Of a DNA stretch of 6,906 bases, positions 5,713 through 6,906 are shown piece by piece. Each line of letters opens with the position of its first letter. Within the stretch, counting starts at the first letter, position 1. This stretch comes from Acidobacteriota bacterium (GTDB taxonomy: Bacteria; Acidobacteriota; Terriglobia; Versatilivoradales; Versatilivoraceae): the NCBI GenBank assembly GCA_028875135.1, contig JAPPFQ010000702.1, forward strand, positions 3,723 to 10,628, given 5' to 3'. The notes beneath the pieces are model-generated. The model saw nothing but the letters and a program-made list of their open reading frames with translations, made no database searches and had not been told where the DNA came from. The translations under genes and the position numbers were made by a program.

Positions 5713-5742
5713 ATGCTACCCGCTCGGGCCAACCGACCCTAC

Positions 5743-5758
5743 CTACCGGTCAAGGTAG
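5743..5758 (-). other. Small inverted repeat over the amidase stop codon
   Basis: CTACC (5743-5747) and GGTAG (5754-5758) form a 5-bp stem with a 6-nt loop spanning the end of the amidase gene and its TAG. It is too short and lacks a U tract, so it is not called a terminator. It may simply be the upstream edge of the structured region at 5530-5712. Confidence 0.3.
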
Positions 5759-6708
5759 CGTGTCGGAATCTCGGCCCCTGCCACGTAGTTCAGCTTCCCC
5801 AGCTTGCACATCTGGTAGACGTTGATGCGGAAGTCCGGACAGACGCTCACCAGGCAGTAGGCGTCCGTGGGGCTGAAGCCATAGTCGGTGATGAGCCAGT
5901 CCATCAGGTGGAAGGTGGCTGTCTCCACGGCAACTTCCAGGGGCCGGTAGGCGTGGACAGCCACAATGGAGTCCGGCTTTTCGATCCGCATAAAGGGTAT
6001 GGACTTGTCTTTTTCCAGTTCCAGGCTCAGCCGCACCGTGGCATTAGTTTCAGCGGCTGTCCCGGTAAACTCCGTATCCCCTTGACTGGCATGGACATCA
6101 CCGAGATAGAAGCGGGCTCCCGCATGAAAGATGGGCAGATAGACCGTGTTTCCCGGAGCCAGGTCACGAATGTCCAGGTTGCCTCCCCAGGGTCCCTGAC
6201 CGTCGCCGCTGGTGGTGACCTCCCGATCGGGAGCCACCCCCATGGTCCCGACAAAGGGGGTGATGGGCCACTGAATCCGTTCATTGAACTGCAGGGTTCC
6301 ATCCCGGGTGGTTCCACTTGGACCCGAGGTATGAGGGAAGATCCGGGTGGTGTATTGGGAGGAGAGCTCCGGCCAGCGGGTTGAGGCGCCCAGAGGGCCG
6401 CGGTTCGGCCCCACCGCCGTCCAGGAATAGTCCGCCACCGTAATGGCCTCAATGCTCACCTTCAGCAGGTCCCCCGGTCTTGCGCCTTCCAGCCAGACCG
6501 GTCCGCCAATGGGGTTGGCCAGAGGAGGGTCCCGGTCGAATCCGGGCCGGAGGCTGGGAATGGCCTTGTCCTCCGCGGTACGGAAATAGCCGGTGCTGGC
6601 ATCCCAGGTTTCGATTTCAAAGCTCTCGCCGGGCGCGACTCTCAACAGCGGCTCATCTTCCCAATCAAAGGCATACTTTCTGGCCAGATCGCGAGTGATT
6701 CTCTTCAA
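5743..6708 (-). CDS. Acetamidase/formamidase family protein
   Basis: This 321-residue protein is close to the usual 300-340 for the family (FmdA/AmdA fold). Characterised members are metal-dependent cytoplasmic amidases releasing ammonia from formamide or acetamide (EC 3.5.1.-). The strongest signature is YLGDVHASQGDTEFTGTAAE (201-220), the conserved GD-x-HA-x-QGD-x-E block with candidate metal/active-site residues D204, H206, D211 and E220. NPIGGPVWLEGARPGD (65-80) is the conserved N-terminal barrel segment, and GPWGGNLDIRDL (172-183) is also typical. No signal peptide or membrane segment is seen. The start is TTG at 6706-6708, chosen because AAAGGAGG lies 4 nt upstream and no in-frame ATG or GTG is nearby; the next ATG would remove half the protein. 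It stands alone with no amide transporter or regulator in view. The true substrate is uncertain, as many family members are untested. Confidence 0.92.
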   Translation of the reverse strand: MKRITRDLARKYAFDWEDEPLLRVAPGESFEIETWDASTGYFRTAEDKAIPSLRPGFDRDPPLANPIGGPVWLEGARPGDLLKVSIEAITVADYSWTAVGPNRGPLGASTRWPELSSQYTTRIFPHTSGPSGTTRDGTLQFNERIQWPITPFVGTMGVAPDREVTTSGDGQGPWGGNLDIRDLAPGNTVYLPIFHAGARFYLGDVHASQGDTEFTGTAAETNATVRLSLELEKDKSIPFMRIEKPDSIVAVHAYRPLEVAVETATFHLMDWLITDYGFSPTDAYCLVSVCPDFRINVYQMCKLGKLNYVAGAEIPTRYLDR

Positions 6709-6712
6709 GGCG

Positions 6713-6720
6713 CCTCCTTT
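6713..6720 (-). promoter_or_regulatory. Shine-Dalgarno that sets a TTG start for the amidase
   Basis: AAAGGAGG on the minus strand, complementary to the 16S rRNA tail, lies 4 nt upstream of the TTG at 6706-6708. The strong site probably compensates for the weak start codon. Confidence 0.8.
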
Positions 6721-6876
6721 GTGGTCCTGGTGTGGAACGCTATTTTCTCACGAAACCGATCCTTCTCCAGCGGACTCGTGGACTGGTTTGCCCGGCGGAC
6801 GTCAAGTCCAGCCCCCGCTCCGGCGTGCAAATCATACAGAGTGAAACACCGAGCCCTTATGGCCTGTCGCGAACAA

Positions 6877-6901
6877 TAACCCTGCACGGTTAAACCGGTT
6901 T
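6877..6901. repeat. Adjacent AACC/GGTT palindromes, operator-like
   Basis: TAACC (6877-6881), 6 nt, then GGTTA (6888-6892) forms one inverted repeat. The perfect 10-bp palindrome AAACCGGTTT (6892-6901) directly follows, sharing a base. Three AACC/GGTT half-site pairs in 25 bp is what a dimeric regulator's operator can look like. No regulator gene is in view and the window ends here, so what it controls is unknown. Confidence 0.35.
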
Positions 6902-6906
6902 TATAC

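Larger units (their letters stand above)
5341..5742. other. 402-bp interval without a convincing protein gene
   Basis: Between the amidase stop and the DUF1828-like start no frame on either strand has both a plausible ribosome site and recognisable family content. What it holds is the candidate structured RNA (5530-5712), two tiny overlapping minus-strand frames (5406-5590) and the DUF1828-like ribosome site. No tRNA, IS terminal repeat pair, direct repeat array or CRISPR pattern was seen. Confidence 0.6.
6709..6906 (-). promoter_or_regulatory. Upstream region of the amidase gene
   Basis: There is no gene here that I can support. A TATGAT hexamer lies at about 6832-6837 on the minus strand but lacks a good -35 at 16-18 nt, and a TATAAA lies at 6900-6905 whose -35 would be outside the window. 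TGGACT near 6779-6784 can pair with AGTCCA near 6805-6810, with a smaller GGAC/GTCC hairpin within, so the leader could fold. No known riboswitch motif was recognised. Confidence 0.35.

Noticed and set aside
5644..6384. Plus-strand frame of 246 codons across the amidase and the noncoding gap
   Set aside because: Most of it is the antisense of the amidase gene, and no motif is seen.
6740..6800. Possible hammerhead-type ribozyme, prompted by a CGAAAC on the plus strand
   Set aside because: The required CUGANGA core and the three-stem arrangement are absent.

Overview
This is a high-GC bacterial window with nine supportable genes on both strands. Gene content (MEP isoprenoid pathway, a CoxS/CoxL/CoxM-type molybdenum hydroxylase, acetamidase/formamidase) and compact TGATG, GTGA and 3-nt gene junctions point to a free-living, metabolically broad bacterium. 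An Acidobacteriota-like or similar environmental lineage is my guess; no rRNA or lineage-specific marker is present to fix it.

Layout. Positions 1-2986 (minus strand) hold a three-gene molybdenum hydroxylase operon transcribed right to left: small [2Fe-2S] subunit (2516-2986), large molybdopterin subunit (176-2512), then the start of the FAD subunit (1-179, cut by the window edge). The large subunit carries YRGAGR at the position where true aerobic CO dehydrogenases have a copper-binding cysteine loop, so it is form-II-like and its substrate is unknown. A divergent promoter region (2987-3186) separates it from a plus-strand operon: acylphosphatase (3187-3462), ispF (3462-3947, sharing one base) and a pterin-4a-carbinolamine dehydratase (4016-4396). 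The acylphosphatase seems to start at or within a few bases of the transcription start of a consensus-like promoter.

Positions 4397-4560 are a convergent junction with a strong hairpin. Positions 4561-5340 (minus) encode a DUF1828/DUF1829-like protein of unknown role. Positions 5341-5742 have no convincing gene. On the minus strand, however, they hold a set of mutually compatible helices (5530-5712) that would fold into a compact three-way junction with a loop-loop pseudoknot. Several pairs are G-U on the minus strand and would be A-C on the plus strand, so this is a candidate structured RNA of unknown class. Two very short overlapping reading frames follow it. Positions 5743-6708 (minus) encode an acetamidase/formamidase with a TTG start behind a near-perfect Shine-Dalgarno sequence. 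Positions 6709-6906 are its upstream region, with a cluster of AACC/GGTT palindromes at the window edge.

The three cox-type genes make one enzyme. The acylphosphatase, IspF and dehydratase genes are co-oriented housekeeping functions without an obvious shared pathway. The stretch from 4400 to 5742 is the accessory-looking part and the most worth follow-up.
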